Origin: Bryobacteraceae bacterium
GTDB taxonomy: Bacteria; Acidobacteriota; Terriglobia; Bryobacterales; Bryobacteraceae
DNA: 64,000 nt
Reading direction: 5' to 3'
Assembly (NCBI GenBank): GCA_025056455.1
Contig: JANWVY010000002.1
Location: 606,737-670,736, forward strand
The notes under the pieces were generated by a model, which was given only the letters and a program-made list of their open reading frames with translations, was not told where the DNA came from and did not search any database. The position numbers were made by a program, and so were the translations under genes. Positions within the stretch are counted from its first letter, which is position 1. Each line of letters begins with the position of its first letter. Of this stretch, positions 27,032 to 36,520 are shown piece after piece.

Positions 27032-28435
27032 ATGGGCTGGCCAAGAATCTTCCTTCTGTTCCTCTGCGTTGCCGCGCGCGGCCAACAGGATTTCAGCGCG
27101 CAATTTGAACGGATCAAAGCGAAAGCGACGGCCCGCCAGCTCTACGCCCTACTCTACGAGTTGCCCAAGGGGGGCGACCTCCACCATCACGGCTCGCTCG
27201 CCGCCTACCCCGAAGAATGGCTCGCCGCGGCAACGAATCCACAAGTGCTCAAGGGAAACCGTTTTTACACGCGTCTGCGCTTTCTCGCCTGCCCCGATAG
27301 CGTGGAGCCGTTTCTGCGCTTTCACACCATCGCTCGCTTTCAATGGCAGCAGCTGTCCGAGTGCGCGAAAGCCGAGTACATTGCCTTACAGGAAATGAGC
27401 GAGCCGCAGCGGTTGGAATGGCTTTCCGCCATGCGACTGGACCGTCGCGGCGAGGGGCGCGAAGAGTTTTTCGAGCGCATTGTGGCTCGCCTGGCCGCCC
27501 TAGGGCGCGATCCCCATGTGCTGCTCGAGGTCATGGCCCGTTACGTCCTCCGCTACAGCCACGAGGGGCTCGCTTATCTCGAAACCCAGTTCAACCCGCG
27601 CAACGCCGTCGATGAGCGGGGACAGCCGGTACCCGTCGACGAATACGTCCGCCTATTACGCCAGACCCTCGAACGCCGCGAGTTGAAATCCTCCGGTGTC
27701 ACTCTGCGTTTTCTTTACCCCGTGATCCGCTTCCACCCCGAGGCCGAGAAGATGGTGGAAAGCGCCTACGCCTTTGTCGCCCAAAACCGCGATCTCTGGG
27801 TCGGCCTGAACTTAGTGGGCCGCGAGGACAATGACAAAGGTCACGCCTTGCGCTTCCTGGATGTGTTTCGCGCCATGCGCCGCAAATACTCGGGAGTCCA
27901 TCTCTCTATTCACGGCGGCGAAGTGGATTCCCCGGGCCGCGAGGTACGCAACACCCTGTTGCTTGGCGCCGAACGCATTGGCCATGGCTTCAATCTCATC
28001 ACCGACCCAGATACGTTGCTCCTGCTACGCCACGGTCGCAATCTCATTGAAGTTTGTCTGGTGAGCAACTACCTACTGGAGTATGTCGACCACTTCGCGC
28101 GGCATCCCTTTGTTGAGTATTTGCGTTTGGGCATCCCCGTTTCATTGAACACGGACGATCCTGGCGTTTGGGAATCCAACCTGACCGACGAATATTTCCT
28201 CGCGCTGCGTCACTTTCATTTAAGCTGGAGCGAAGTCGTCGAAGTAGGCCTCAATTCGCTCGAGCATGCTTTCTTAGAACCGGCCCTGAAAGCGCAGCTC
28301 ATCGCGCGCTACAAATCTCGTATTCGCGCCTTCGAAGCCAAGTATTCAGCCCCAGATTGGGAAACCAAGCTCAACGCCGTCCAGCCCTCGATCTCTGGCT
28401 TTGCGCGACGCCACTTGCTGGTGGGAGCGGACTAG
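27032..28435 (+). CDS. Secreted adenosine deaminase family protein
   Basis: A 467-residue ADA-fold metal hydrolase with a signal peptide (MGWPRIFLLFLCVAARG). Metal-binding HxH is in GDLHHHGSL (His51, His53), then the HGGE motif in VHLSIHGGEVDS with catalytic Glu, RIGHGFNLI and finally SLNTDDPGVW with the metal Asp. The order and spacing agree with secreted ADGF-type deaminases, longer than the cytosolic form of about 350. It probably converts extracellular adenosine or deoxyadenosine to inosine. GGAG precedes the ATG by about 4 bases (27024-27027). It converges with an amidase gene 3 bases away. Confidence 0.92.
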   Translation: MGWPRIFLLFLCVAARGQQDFSAQFERIKAKATARQLYALLYELPKGGDLHHHGSLAAYPEEWLAAATNPQVLKGNRFYTRLRFLACPDSVEPFLRFHTIARFQWQQLSECAKAEYIALQEMSEPQRLEWLSAMRLDRRGEGREEFFERIVARLAALGRDPHVLLEVMARYVLRYSHEGLAYLETQFNPRNAVDERGQPVPVDEYVRLLRQTLERRELKSSGVTLRFLYPVIRFHPEAEKMVESAYAFVAQNRDLWVGLNLVGREDNDKGHALRFLDVFRAMRRKYSGVHLSIHGGEVDSPGREVRNTLLLGAERIGHGFNLITDPDTLLLLRHGRNLIEVCLVSNYLLEYVDHFARHPFVEYLRLGIPVSLNTDDPGVWESNLTDEYFLALRHFHLSWSEVVEVGLNSLEHAFLEPALKAQLIARYKSRIRAFEAKYSAPDWETKLNAVQPSISGFARRHLLVGAD

Positions 28436-28438
28436 AGA

Positions 28439-29863
28439 TTAAACCGGCGGCCGCCGCCGGTGCCAGTTTGTTTGGTTTTGAAACGCGGTACCGAGAGCGA
28501 GCAGCTTGTTTTCCGAAAACGGCGGTCCCACGATTTGTAACCCCAGCGGGAGGTTGTCAACAAAACCGCACGGCAGACAAAGCGCGGGAAGACCGGCTAG
28601 ATTTCCTGCTGGAATGAGGGGCGTGGGTGGAGAAGTCAGCCGGTCCAGCGGTTCACTGATTTTGCTCGCCGGGCCAGAGCGTGCGGGAGCAATCAGCACG
28701 TCAAGGTCGAAGAAGAGCTTGGCGAACTCGCGCTGGACCAAGCGCCTCAAGCGCATGGCCCGCAGATAATCTTTGGCCAGTACCTCTTGTGAAACCTTGA
28801 TGCCCGCAATCTGCCGCTTGTCGGCCAGTTGATCCACTTTGCCGGAAGCAACCAGATCTTCGAAAATCGATCCCATTTCCGCGCTAATGATGGTGGCAAC
28901 CATGGCTGAATAGGGGAAGTCGGGAATTTTGGCTTCGATCAACCGGACGCCAAGCTGACGGATCACCTCCAGCGCTTCTGCAAACGCCTTCCGTGCCTCG
29001 GCCACGACACGATCGGAGAAATCCGCCGGATCGTAGCCAACTTTCAGCTCTTTGAGTGGGGGAGCAAATTGCGGAGCGTAATAAAACCGCTTGTTTGCGG
29101 AACTGGGATCCTCGCTGTCACCGCCTGAGATCGCTTGCAAAATGTGCCCGCAATCTTCGGCCGATCGCGCCATTGGGCCAATTTTATCGAGGGTCCAGGA
29201 TAACGCCATGCACCCAGCCCGGCTCACCAAGCCATAGGTGGGCCTGAGGCCGGTGATCCCACAAAAAGCCGCGGGCGTCAGAATGGAACCGCTAGTTTCC
29301 GAGCCGATAGCCCACGGGACCAGACCGGCGGCGACGGCGCTGCCGGATCCGCTCGAAGATCCGCCCGACCAGCGGGAGCGATCCCAGGGATTGAGTCCTG
29401 GCCCTTGCAGTGACGCGGCGGCAAAGCGGTAGCCGCCTCCTCCGGCCAGCTCCACCATGGCCAGCTTACCAATCAGCACCGCGCCAACCTTGCTGAGCCG
29501 CTTCACGATGGAAGCATCTTGCTCGAAGACTTGAGCGGCGTAAGGGCGCGCGCCCCAGGTCGTTGGATGCCCAGCCACGGCCACCAGATCTTTGACTGCA
29601 TAGGGCACTCCTTGCAACGGCGAGCGAATCCGCCCGCGGAGAATCTCGCCATCCGCATCGTGCGCTTTACGAATCGCCTGATCCCGCAGCAAGAGAGCCA
29701 GGGCGTTAAAGCGCGGCCCGAGTTTTTCTAACCGGTCGCAAAAGGCCCTTGTCAGCTCAACGGAACTGTAGCGCTTGGCGCGAATTCCGGCATGCAGCTC
29801 AGTGATGGGAGCAAAATAAAGATCGTCCCCAAAAGTCGCCATGTCTCCTGCCGCCGCTTCCAC
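28439..29863 (-). CDS. Amidase signature family enzyme
   Basis: 474 residues of the AS family. Catalytic Lys91 (YAVKDLVAV), cis-Ser170 (GGSSSGSGSA) and nucleophile Ser193 (SETSGSIL) are all present in proper spacing. It is GatA-like in fold but no gatB or gatC is nearby, so it is more likely a free amidase than part of Glu-tRNA amidotransferase. Its ATG follows directly the stop of a tiny Tat-leader gene, an arrangement I take as an operon. The substrate cannot be told. Confidence 0.9.
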   Translation of the reverse strand: MEAAAGDMATFGDDLYFAPITELHAGIRAKRYSSVELTRAFCDRLEKLGPRFNALALLLRDQAIRKAHDADGEILRGRIRSPLQGVPYAVKDLVAVAGHPTTWGARPYAAQVFEQDASIVKRLSKVGAVLIGKLAMVELAGGGGYRFAAASLQGPGLNPWDRSRWSGGSSSGSGSAVAAGLVPWAIGSETSGSILTPAAFCGITGLRPTYGLVSRAGCMALSWTLDKIGPMARSAEDCGHILQAISGGDSEDPSSANKRFYYAPQFAPPLKELKVGYDPADFSDRVVAEARKAFAEALEVIRQLGVRLIEAKIPDFPYSAMVATIISAEMGSIFEDLVASGKVDQLADKRQIAGIKVSQEVLAKDYLRAMRLRRLVQREFAKLFFDLDVLIAPARSGPASKISEPLDRLTSPPTPLIPAGNLAGLPALCLPCGFVDNLPLGLQIVGPPFSENKLLALGTAFQNQTNWHRRRPPV

Positions 29864-30067
29864 CTACGCTTTGAAGATGACCGCAGGCTCCACGCCCATG
29901 GGGAGACTTACCTTGGCCATCTGTTCACGGTTGCGACGAAGTGTTTCCCGCTGAGCAGCGAGATCATCTTCGAGAAGCGGTTGCCCCTGCGGTTGTAAGG
30001 ATTCTGCCGCACCAAGCGGCAGGGCGGCAAGTACGGCCAGCTGTCTGCGCGTTACTTTAGCTGCCAT
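29864..30067 (-). CDS. Small Tat-leader protein preceding the amidase
   Basis: This protein of 67 residues begins MAAKVTRRQLAVLAALPLGAA, a twin-arginine signal, and is followed by a short helical tail (LLEDDLAAQRETLRRNREQMAKV). The mature part would be about 45 residues. The stop abuts the start of the amidase with no gap, which supports translation coupling. Small partners of this kind often sit with amidases in Acidobacteria, possibly as subunits or lipoprotein-like helpers; that is inference. I do not recognise a named family. Confidence 0.65.
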   Translation of the reverse strand: MAAKVTRRQLAVLAALPLGAAESLQPQGQPLLEDDLAAQRETLRRNREQMAKVSLPMGVEPAVIFKA

Positions 30068-30219
30068 GCCGCCATTATGGCAAATCGTGGAATTTCAAAA
30101 CACGCGGCCCGGCAAGCTTTGGGAAAGGGGGCCGCAGCAGCAGTCGCAACCAACCGCGCAGCCGGCCGTTAACTGAGCAAACTGCGCCGACAGAATGCTA
30201 GGCTAGGAACACTTGACGA

Positions 30220-31815
30220 GTGTCTACCTTGAGTCGACGATATGACGCCATCATCATTGGCGGCGGCCACAACGGTTTAGTGACAGCCGCCTATTTGGCG
30301 CGCGCCGGCCGGAAAGTCCTCGTCCTCGAGCGCCGTCACCTGGTCGGCGGTTGCGCCGTGACCGAGGAAATCTGGCCCGGGTACAGGGTTTCGACCGCCT
30401 CCTACCTGGTCAGCTTGCTGCAAGAAAAAGTCGTTCGCGATCTGGAACTCGAGCGGTTCGGATACCGCGTTGACGCCAAAGATCCCGCCTTTTTCTCTCC
30501 CTTCCCCGACGGGCGTTACCTTTACATGTGGCAGGACCGGAAGAAAACCCTCGACGAGATCGCCAAATTTTCCCGCCGCGATGCCGAACGATATGTTGCC
30601 TACGAAGAGCATCTCGAGAGACTAGCGGCCGTCGTTGAATCGTTGCTGCTCGTCCGGCCTCCCGCCCTGCCTCCCCCCTCAAATCTGGGCGAGGTGGTGG
30701 ATTATCTGAAGTTGCTCGCGAAGTTTCGCGGACTGGGGCGCCGCGAATGGATGGGCCTGGTCAAAGTGTTCACGCAGTCCGCTGCTGACTTTCTCGATGA
30801 ATGGTTTGAAAGCGAGCAGCTCAAGGTGACGCTCGCCACCGATGGCGTGATTGGAGCCAATGGCGGCCCTCGCTCCGCCGGCACCGCCTACATTCTCTTG
30901 CACCACTGCATGGGCGGGGTTGGGGGCAAACGGGGCTTGTGGGGATTCGTCCGGGGGGGAATGGGCGCCGTCTCCGAGGCCATCGCTGCCAGCGCGCGCC
31001 ACTCTGGCGCGGAGATCCGTACGCGAGCCGCCGTGGAAAAGATCAAAGTTCGCCAAGGCCGCGCCTTGGGCGTCGTTCTGGCGGGCGGCGAAGAGATCGA
31101 CGCCCCCATCCTGGCCAGCAACCTCGACCCCAAGCGCACCTTCCTCGAACTCATCGAGCCGGAACACTTGCCCGAGGAGTTCCTGGCACGCATCCGACAA
31201 TTTCGCATGGAAGGTACATCCTGCAAGATCAATCTTGCTCTTGGGGGGCTGCCAGACTTTGTGGCCTTGCCCGGGACGCCCGCGCCGCACCATCGAGCCA
31301 CCATGCACATTTGCCCCGATCTTGACTATGTGGAGCGGGCCTGGGATGACGCCAAGTACGGCCGGCCCTCGCAAAGGCCGCTCCTAGAGATGACCGTGCC
31401 GACCATGTATGATCCCTCCTTAGCGCCTGCTGGCAAGCACATCATGGGAATCTTCCTGCAATACGCTCCGTATACTTTGCGCGGTGGCGACCGCTGGGAT
31501 CAGCTGCGGGAGCCGTTTGCCGATCGAGTCATCGATCTCATCGCCGAGTATGCTCCGAATATCAAGCAGATCATCGAGCACCGCCAAGTGCTAACCCCCG
31601 AGGATCTGGAAAAACAGTTTGGTCTTTCGGGCGGCAATATCTTCCATGGCGAGATGAGTCTCGATCAGATGTTTTTCCTGCGGCCTGCCCCGGGGTGGGC
31701 AAACTATCGCACACCGATCGCGGGGCTTTATTTGTGCGGCTCAGGAGCTCATCCGGGAGGTGGGGTCATGGGGGCAGCTGGCCATAACGCTGCGCGCGAA
31801 ATCCTCAAAGGCTGA
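30220..31815 (+). CDS. CrtI/PYROXD2-like FAD-dependent oxidoreductase
   Basis: 531 residues with an N-terminal dinucleotide fold (DAIIIGGGHNGLVTAAYL, then VLERRHLVGGCAVTEE) and a C-terminal FAD signature (GLYLCGSGAHPGGGVMGAAG). The body matches phytoene-desaturase-related and PYROXD2 proteins rather than carotenoid desaturases: no crtB or other carotenoid genes are near. It starts at GTG 30220; AGGAAC lies about 9 bases upstream. The substrate is unknown. Confidence 0.88.
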   Translation: MSTLSRRYDAIIIGGGHNGLVTAAYLARAGRKVLVLERRHLVGGCAVTEEIWPGYRVSTASYLVSLLQEKVVRDLELERFGYRVDAKDPAFFSPFPDGRYLYMWQDRKKTLDEIAKFSRRDAERYVAYEEHLERLAAVVESLLLVRPPALPPPSNLGEVVDYLKLLAKFRGLGRREWMGLVKVFTQSAADFLDEWFESEQLKVTLATDGVIGANGGPRSAGTAYILLHHCMGGVGGKRGLWGFVRGGMGAVSEAIAASARHSGAEIRTRAAVEKIKVRQGRALGVVLAGGEEIDAPILASNLDPKRTFLELIEPEHLPEEFLARIRQFRMEGTSCKINLALGGLPDFVALPGTPAPHHRATMHICPDLDYVERAWDDAKYGRPSQRPLLEMTVPTMYDPSLAPAGKHIMGIFLQYAPYTLRGGDRWDQLREPFADRVIDLIAEYAPNIKQIIEHRQVLTPEDLEKQFGLSGGNIFHGEMSLDQMFFLRPAPGWANYRTPIAGLYLCGSGAHPGGGVMGAAGHNAAREILKG

Positions 31816-31989
31816 TTGCCGCCCGGCGAAAGCCGGTCTGATCGCTTCAGGCGCCTCCCGTTGCAGGGTTAGAAAAACGGGGGTGAATCGGCCGGCTGCT
31901 GGCAAAGGCGGATTGCGGCCGTCGCCTCTCAGTCCTTCCCCTGAATCGAAATCTAAAGCGGTCCCCGTGGCAATCCGATAGGAAAGTTG

Positions 31990-34221
31990 GTGCCAACTCA
32001 GGAGAAATCCCCAGTGCTTGCCGACGCAGCCGACGTCTTGAGCGACCAGCTCCGCATGCACCTCCAGCGCATGGCATGGTTGCTTCATCCCCACGCTGCT
32101 GCTCTGGAACGGCAGTTCCAGCGCCGCTTGAAGGAAATGGAGATTGACGCGCTTGAGCGCGGGGCCTTATCGGCGATTACGCCGGGCGCCGTGGCGCGTG
32201 TTCTTACCGAGGGACGAACGCCAGCGAGTTTTTTTGAACAAGTGGAATATCACGGCAGGCGGCTTGCGAAACTGAACCTCCTACCCAGCCAAATTCTCGC
32301 CGCGCTGGCCGAGTATGATCGCCTGCTAGCGCCTGTTCTCGAAAAACTTTCTGCGGATGAGAGAGCGAATTTTCAATGGGTGCGGGAGCAGCTCCAGTTT
32401 TGTGTCGTGCTCACTTTGAACAACGCCTACTACCAGGTGCGCGAAGCCGAAACGCAGGCCTTTTACGAACTGTTCCGCGTGGAGCTCGAATCGCGCAACT
32501 TAGATGAGCTGCTCGAGCGCTTCTTGCTGACATTAGCTCAATTCTGTCATGCGGACGCGGCCCACCTTTTCTGGCTGGATGGCGCCAGCTGGCGGCACAA
32601 AGCTTCGATTGCGGCCAACGCCAAGCGCGCGCTCACGCTCGACGGAATTGCTTTCGACCGCCGGATCTTGCGCCGGCTCATGAAGCCGTGCTGCTCGAGC
32701 TGGTCGCAGGGAGAAGCTCCCAGCGATCCGGTTTTGGACCAAACCTGGATTCGCCGGTTTGAATCTTGTTGGTCGGTTCCTCTTCTCGATCAAGGCAAGC
32801 TGGCCGGCGTGGTCCAGTTGGGGTTTCGCAAAACCTATGAATGGTTGCCACGAGAGCAGGAATTGCTGGCCGCTGCCGCTGAGCGCTGTATTGTCGCCAC
32901 ACAAAAAGCTCGCCTGTTAGAAGATCTAGCTGAACGCGAAGAGCAAGTTCGCAGGCTGGCCGAGCACATGATGCACGTCGAGGAGGCAGAGCGCCGGCGC
33001 ATTAGCCGCGAGCTGCATGATGAAGCGGGGCAATCGCTGCTGTGCGTGCGGTTAAACCTGGAAATGATCGAAAAGTCCTTGCCGCAAGGCGAGGCCCGCA
33101 CCAAGCTGGCCGAGGTGCGTGAGATGACGGAAGGAACCATCCTGGAAATCCGGCGCCTAATAGCCGCCCTCAGCCCCGCCGTGCTCGATCAACTGGGTTT
33201 GGGCGCAGCGCTGCGCCACTTGGTGATGCGCTTCCGGCAAGTCCACCCAGCCAAAGTCCGGCTTCAGCTCTCTCGAATTTCTAACCTTCCCAAGAAGCTC
33301 GAAATCATTGTCTACCGCGTGGTCCAAGAGTGTTTTCACAACATCGCCAAGCATTCCTCCGCCAATCATGTAAACATTTCTGCCACAACTGCCGATGGAA
33401 AGTTCAGGTTGTCGGTGGAGGATGACGGCGTCGGTTTTCACGTCCGGGAAGCACTCGAAAAGCATAACTCGTTTGGGCTTTCCGGCATCCGTGAACGCGT
33501 AGCCCTACTTGGAGGAACGTTTCTGATTGAGAGTTGGCCGCGCAGCACGGGGAAAACCGCAAACGGGGGCGGAAGCCAGCTAAGCGTCGTTCCGAGCAAC
33601 GGGAAAGTTCCTTGCCCGGCCGGTGAGGGGACATCCGACGGGACAGGCTTGGCGACTTTGGGTAGCAAGCCCACCGCCCGCTCTGCAGAACGTCCGAAAC
33701 AAACCGCACTGTGGCGCAAGGCCAACGGCGGTGAGTCCCTGCCGAACCGGGAGTACAGGCAAATCCGGCAAGAGGAGATTGGCCCAAACATCGACAGCAA
33801 GATTCTCAGCACGGCGAGAAAAAGCGTCGCACCAACGAAAAACAAAACCACGACCAACTCTCGCCCACAAGAGCAGGAGCAAGATGAAAAGGATCGAAAC
33901 TCGAGCCAGGCAACGGCAGCAAATGCTTCATTCAAGCGCGATTCGCCGCGCTCCGCATTATCCACTTTGCGAATCGCGCCGGCCAGCTTCCAGCCAGGCC
34001 ACAGAGTTGAGGAATTGGATTTGGTGAACCAAGCGACAAGCCGCCTGATGCGGCCGCTTGCTCAAGGAAAACATGGCGAAGCCAGTAGACGCGCACCGCA
34101 AGGATGGCAAAAATCCAGCCCGAGTGTACGCTCCTGGCGGTTCGTCGGAGAGGACGGGGCGCCGATTGGCACACGGATCTCGATCGAATTGCCCATCTCG
34201 CAGCGTGGAGTAAGAAGGTAG
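31990..34221 (+). CDS. GAF-type sensor histidine kinase (NarL/DesK-like) with an interrupted ATPase domain
   Basis: 743 residues. The N-terminal half is helical plus a probable GAF domain (about residues 160-310). The dimerisation helix has the phospho-acceptor His343 in RRISRELHDEAGQS, as in HisKA_3. The ATPase follows: N box QECFHNIAKH, G1 DDGVGF and G2 GLSGIRERVALLGG. The last strand should come directly after GTFLIESWP; instead about 200 polar, low-complexity residues (roughly 518-720) precede EDGAPIGTRISIELPI, where the domain resumes. No frameshift is needed. The partner regulator lies 28 bases downstream. GTG at 31990 is preferred to TTG at 31987 because AGGA is 6 bases upstream. Whether it can still bind ATP is unclear. 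Confidence 0.85.
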   Translation: MPTQEKSPVLADAADVLSDQLRMHLQRMAWLLHPHAAALERQFQRRLKEMEIDALERGALSAITPGAVARVLTEGRTPASFFEQVEYHGRRLAKLNLLPSQILAALAEYDRLLAPVLEKLSADERANFQWVREQLQFCVVLTLNNAYYQVREAETQAFYELFRVELESRNLDELLERFLLTLAQFCHADAAHLFWLDGASWRHKASIAANAKRALTLDGIAFDRRILRRLMKPCCSSWSQGEAPSDPVLDQTWIRRFESCWSVPLLDQGKLAGVVQLGFRKTYEWLPREQELLAAAAERCIVATQKARLLEDLAEREEQVRRLAEHMMHVEEAERRRISRELHDEAGQSLLCVRLNLEMIEKSLPQGEARTKLAEVREMTEGTILEIRRLIAALSPAVLDQLGLGAALRHLVMRFRQVHPAKVRLQLSRISNLPKKLEIIVYRVVQECFHNIAKHSSANHVNISATTADGKFRLSVEDDGVGFHVREALEKHNSFGLSGIRERVALLGGTFLIESWPRSTGKTANGGGSQLSVVPSNGKVPCPAGEGTSDGTGLATLGSKPTARSAERPKQTALWRKANGGESLPNREYRQIRQEEIGPNIDSKILSTARKSVAPTKNKTTTNSRPQEQEQDEKDRNSSQATAANASFKRDSPRSALSTLRIAPASFQPGHRVEELDLVNQATSRLMRPLAQGKHGEASRRAPQGWQKSSPSVRSWRFVGEDGAPIGTRISIELPISQRGVRR

Positions 34222-34249
34222 TTTTTAGGATCAACGTCGGACGAATCGT

Positions 34250-34915
34250 ATGGCAAAAATTCGAATCATGCTCGCGGACGATCACACACTGTTCCGCCAA
34301 GGAATCCGGACCCTGCTGGCCGCAGAGCCAGACATGGAGGTCATCGGCGAAGCTTCAAACGGAGGCGATGCAGTAGAAAAGGCTGCAGAAGTTCGACCGG
34401 ATGTCGTGCTCATGGACATCGGCATGCCCGGATTGAGTAGCTTTGAGGCTACTCGCCAGATCAAGAAAAACCGCCCCGAAACCAAAGTGCTCTTTCTCAC
34501 GATGTATGACGACGAAGACTACCTCGTCGAAGGCATGGAGGTCGGGGCCAGCGGTTATGTCCTCAAAGACTCCCCCTCCGCTCAGCTCGTGGCTGCAGTG
34601 CGCGACATCGCACGCGGCGGCAGCTACCTCAGCCCCCGTATGCTCTCCCAGCTCGTCGACGACTTCCGCTCCAGAATTAAATCGGCAAACCGGCTGCCAC
34701 GCTTCGCAACGCTAACCACAAGAGAGCGCGAAGTGCTGAAAATGCTTGCGGAAGGAAATTCCGTCAAGGAGATCGCCTGCGATCTCAATCTCAGCGTGAA
34801 AACCGTCGAGGCGCATAAATTCAACCTCATGCGCAAACTCGACATCCACAACAAGGCGCAATTGGTGCAATACGCCATTCAAAAGAAAATCATCAAAATT
34901 CCCAACATGGCCTAG
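34250..34915 (+). CDS. NarL/LuxR-family response regulator
   Basis: 221 residues: receiver domain with phospho-acceptor Asp56 in VVLMDIGMPG, Asp10/11 in MLADDHT and Lys in YVLKDSPS, then a LuxR-type helix-turn-helix (LTTREREVLKMLAEGNSVKE, SVKTVEAHKFNLMRKL). It is 28 bases downstream of the histidine kinase and is its likely partner. The recognition helix and a basic tail (KKIIKIPNMA) indicate DNA binding. Targets are not visible. Confidence 0.95.
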   Translation: MAKIRIMLADDHTLFRQGIRTLLAAEPDMEVIGEASNGGDAVEKAAEVRPDVVLMDIGMPGLSSFEATRQIKKNRPETKVLFLTMYDDEDYLVEGMEVGASGYVLKDSPSAQLVAAVRDIARGGSYLSPRMLSQLVDDFRSRIKSANRLPRFATLTTREREVLKMLAEGNSVKEIACDLNLSVKTVEAHKFNLMRKLDIHNKAQLVQYAIQKKIIKIPNMA

Positions 34916-35196
34916 CCGCCGGCCTCGCAAAGCCCAAACCCGAAGAATGGCTCTGCGCGTGGTTTCTCACGGCAACGCCGGAATTTCTTCGGGCAACGCC
35001 GCAGTTGAAGTGTTCCCCCCGCCATCTGCCCTCTGGAGTTGAAGCGACGGAGGATTGCTCCGCCTCACCGCGTGGAATTCTGAAAAACCTTCACGCAACA
35101 CGCTCGATTCCCCTGACCTCGCTTGACACTCCGCCTCAGCGGATGCAAGGCTTCAGACTTTTTGCCGCGCCCCCGGCCAGTTTTCCCCGCCCGCTT

Positions 35197-36486
35197 TCAT
35201 CTCCGCCCCATCCCGTCTAAATAGGCCAGCACCCCCTCGATCAAATCCCGTTCCGCTCGCTCGGTCACCACGGCCGTCCGCGGCTCATATCCCCCTTCGC
35301 GAAACGCCTCGGCTGTCGGAAGATAGCCCAGCCACCCGTTTGTATAGCCAAAAAAGAATGTGAAGCGGAACCGAGACTCTTGCCGCACCCGCATCGCAAT
35401 CTCACAGAACAACTCGAGCGGTGCAGCCCAAATCACTGCATCTTGGATGCGCAAAAATCGAACTGGAATTCGCACCCGCGGGCTTGGTCCTGGTGTCTCC
35501 GAGGAATAACGGGAGAGTTCTGGGGGCCAGCTCAGCCCGGCCTTGCGAGGCGTCTCGATCCACGTCTCTCCGAGCCATAAGAGCGAATCCTGCCCCGGCG
35601 GCAAGCTCCGGCTGGCTTGCAAAATCCGTTCCCCCAACAAAACCCGAAACTCACTCAAGCGCGCACTGTCCACATCATTTTGCACGGTGTAAATCGGAGC
35701 TAGATCTCCGGCCGCTCCATTCACGAAAAGCATGGGAGCTCCCAAAACCGATTCCACATGCGCGGCCACGGTTCCAGGAACATCGCCACTAACTTCGAGG
35801 AAACGCCCTCCCAGCGCCGTAGCATGCACGGCGTAGTTAGCCACCAAGGCAATCAGCGACCCGTCAGGGCGTTCGATGCGGATGACGCCGATTTGCCGGT
35901 CGGCGGGGCCATCCGGATTCAGCCCCAGCCGGACCGTACCATCGAGATCGCGCGCGCGGCGGTTGATGTTCGCGCGAGAGAAGCCGGCGCCGACGGAAAT
36001 CCGCGCAGGGGTACGCTTGTTTCGCACCTCACCAATCACCGCCAGCAGTGACGATTTCACCATCGAAAAATACTCCTGGTCCCAGGCGTGGTCCGAACGT
36101 CCTTTGAGCAAGACATCATAGATGCCCGGTGGGCCGACCTCGGGGGCCGAATGCGTATGCGTAACCGTCCACCAGAATTGCAGTCGCGGAATGCGAAACT
36201 TGGCTTCCAGTTCGGCAGCAAGCTCGTCGTAGACCGACGGCGAGAACAAACACAGGTCTGAGGACACCAGATACAGCTGGGTTTTGCCGTCGTCAAGCAA
36301 GACCACACGGTGGAAAATTCGATCGTGTACGCCAGTCGAACGGCGCGCAGCGTATCCCATCAGCCACTGGGGCGAGGTTGGCGTAATGTCCACCTTGGCA
36401 GCCGCCGCATGAAGCTCCGCCTGGAGCTCGTCGGCAGCAAAACAACAAAAGAGAATCAAGATCCAGAAAACCGCTCGCACGCACAC
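35197..36486 (-). CDS. Neutral/alkaline ceramidase-like secreted protein (second copy)
   Basis: 429 residues beginning with a hydrophobic signal (VFWILILFCCFAADELQA). It has the ceramidase-family landmarks: AAKVDITPTSPQWLMGYA, WWTVTHTHSAPEVGPPG with zinc histidines, VANYAVHATALGG, and LFVNGAAGDLAP, followed by FGYTNGWLGYLP. It is a shorter relative of the protein at 14965-16668 and lacks its N-terminal module. The actual lipid or other amide substrate is unknown. The start is GTG (36486), with a second GTG two codons later. It lies downstream of the TonB receptor, separated by a strong terminator, so it is expressed independently. Confidence 0.83.
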   Translation of the reverse strand: MCVRAVFWILILFCCFAADELQAELHAAAAKVDITPTSPQWLMGYAARRSTGVHDRIFHRVVLLDDGKTQLYLVSSDLCLFSPSVYDELAAELEAKFRIPRLQFWWTVTHTHSAPEVGPPGIYDVLLKGRSDHAWDQEYFSMVKSSLLAVIGEVRNKRTPARISVGAGFSRANINRRARDLDGTVRLGLNPDGPADRQIGVIRIERPDGSLIALVANYAVHATALGGRFLEVSGDVPGTVAAHVESVLGAPMLFVNGAAGDLAPIYTVQNDVDSARLSEFRVLLGERILQASRSLPPGQDSLLWLGETWIETPRKAGLSWPPELSRYSSETPGPSPRVRIPVRFLRIQDAVIWAAPLELFCEIAMRVRQESRFRFTFFFGYTNGWLGYLPTAEAFREGGYEPRTAVVTERAERDLIEGVLAYLDGMGRR

Positions 36487-36520
36487 AGCGTACCGCGAAA
36501 GCGCCCAGCCGGGTGAGCTG

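Noticed and set aside
33438-33965. Minus-strand frames with hydrophobic stretch opposite the kinase insert
   Set aside because: They overlap a complete plus-strand gene and have no recognisable domain or ribosome site; I mention them only as a possible sign of a decayed element.
34916-35196. Longest gene-free gap in the window
   Set aside because: 281 bases between convergent genes with no supported gene, repeat or strong terminator.
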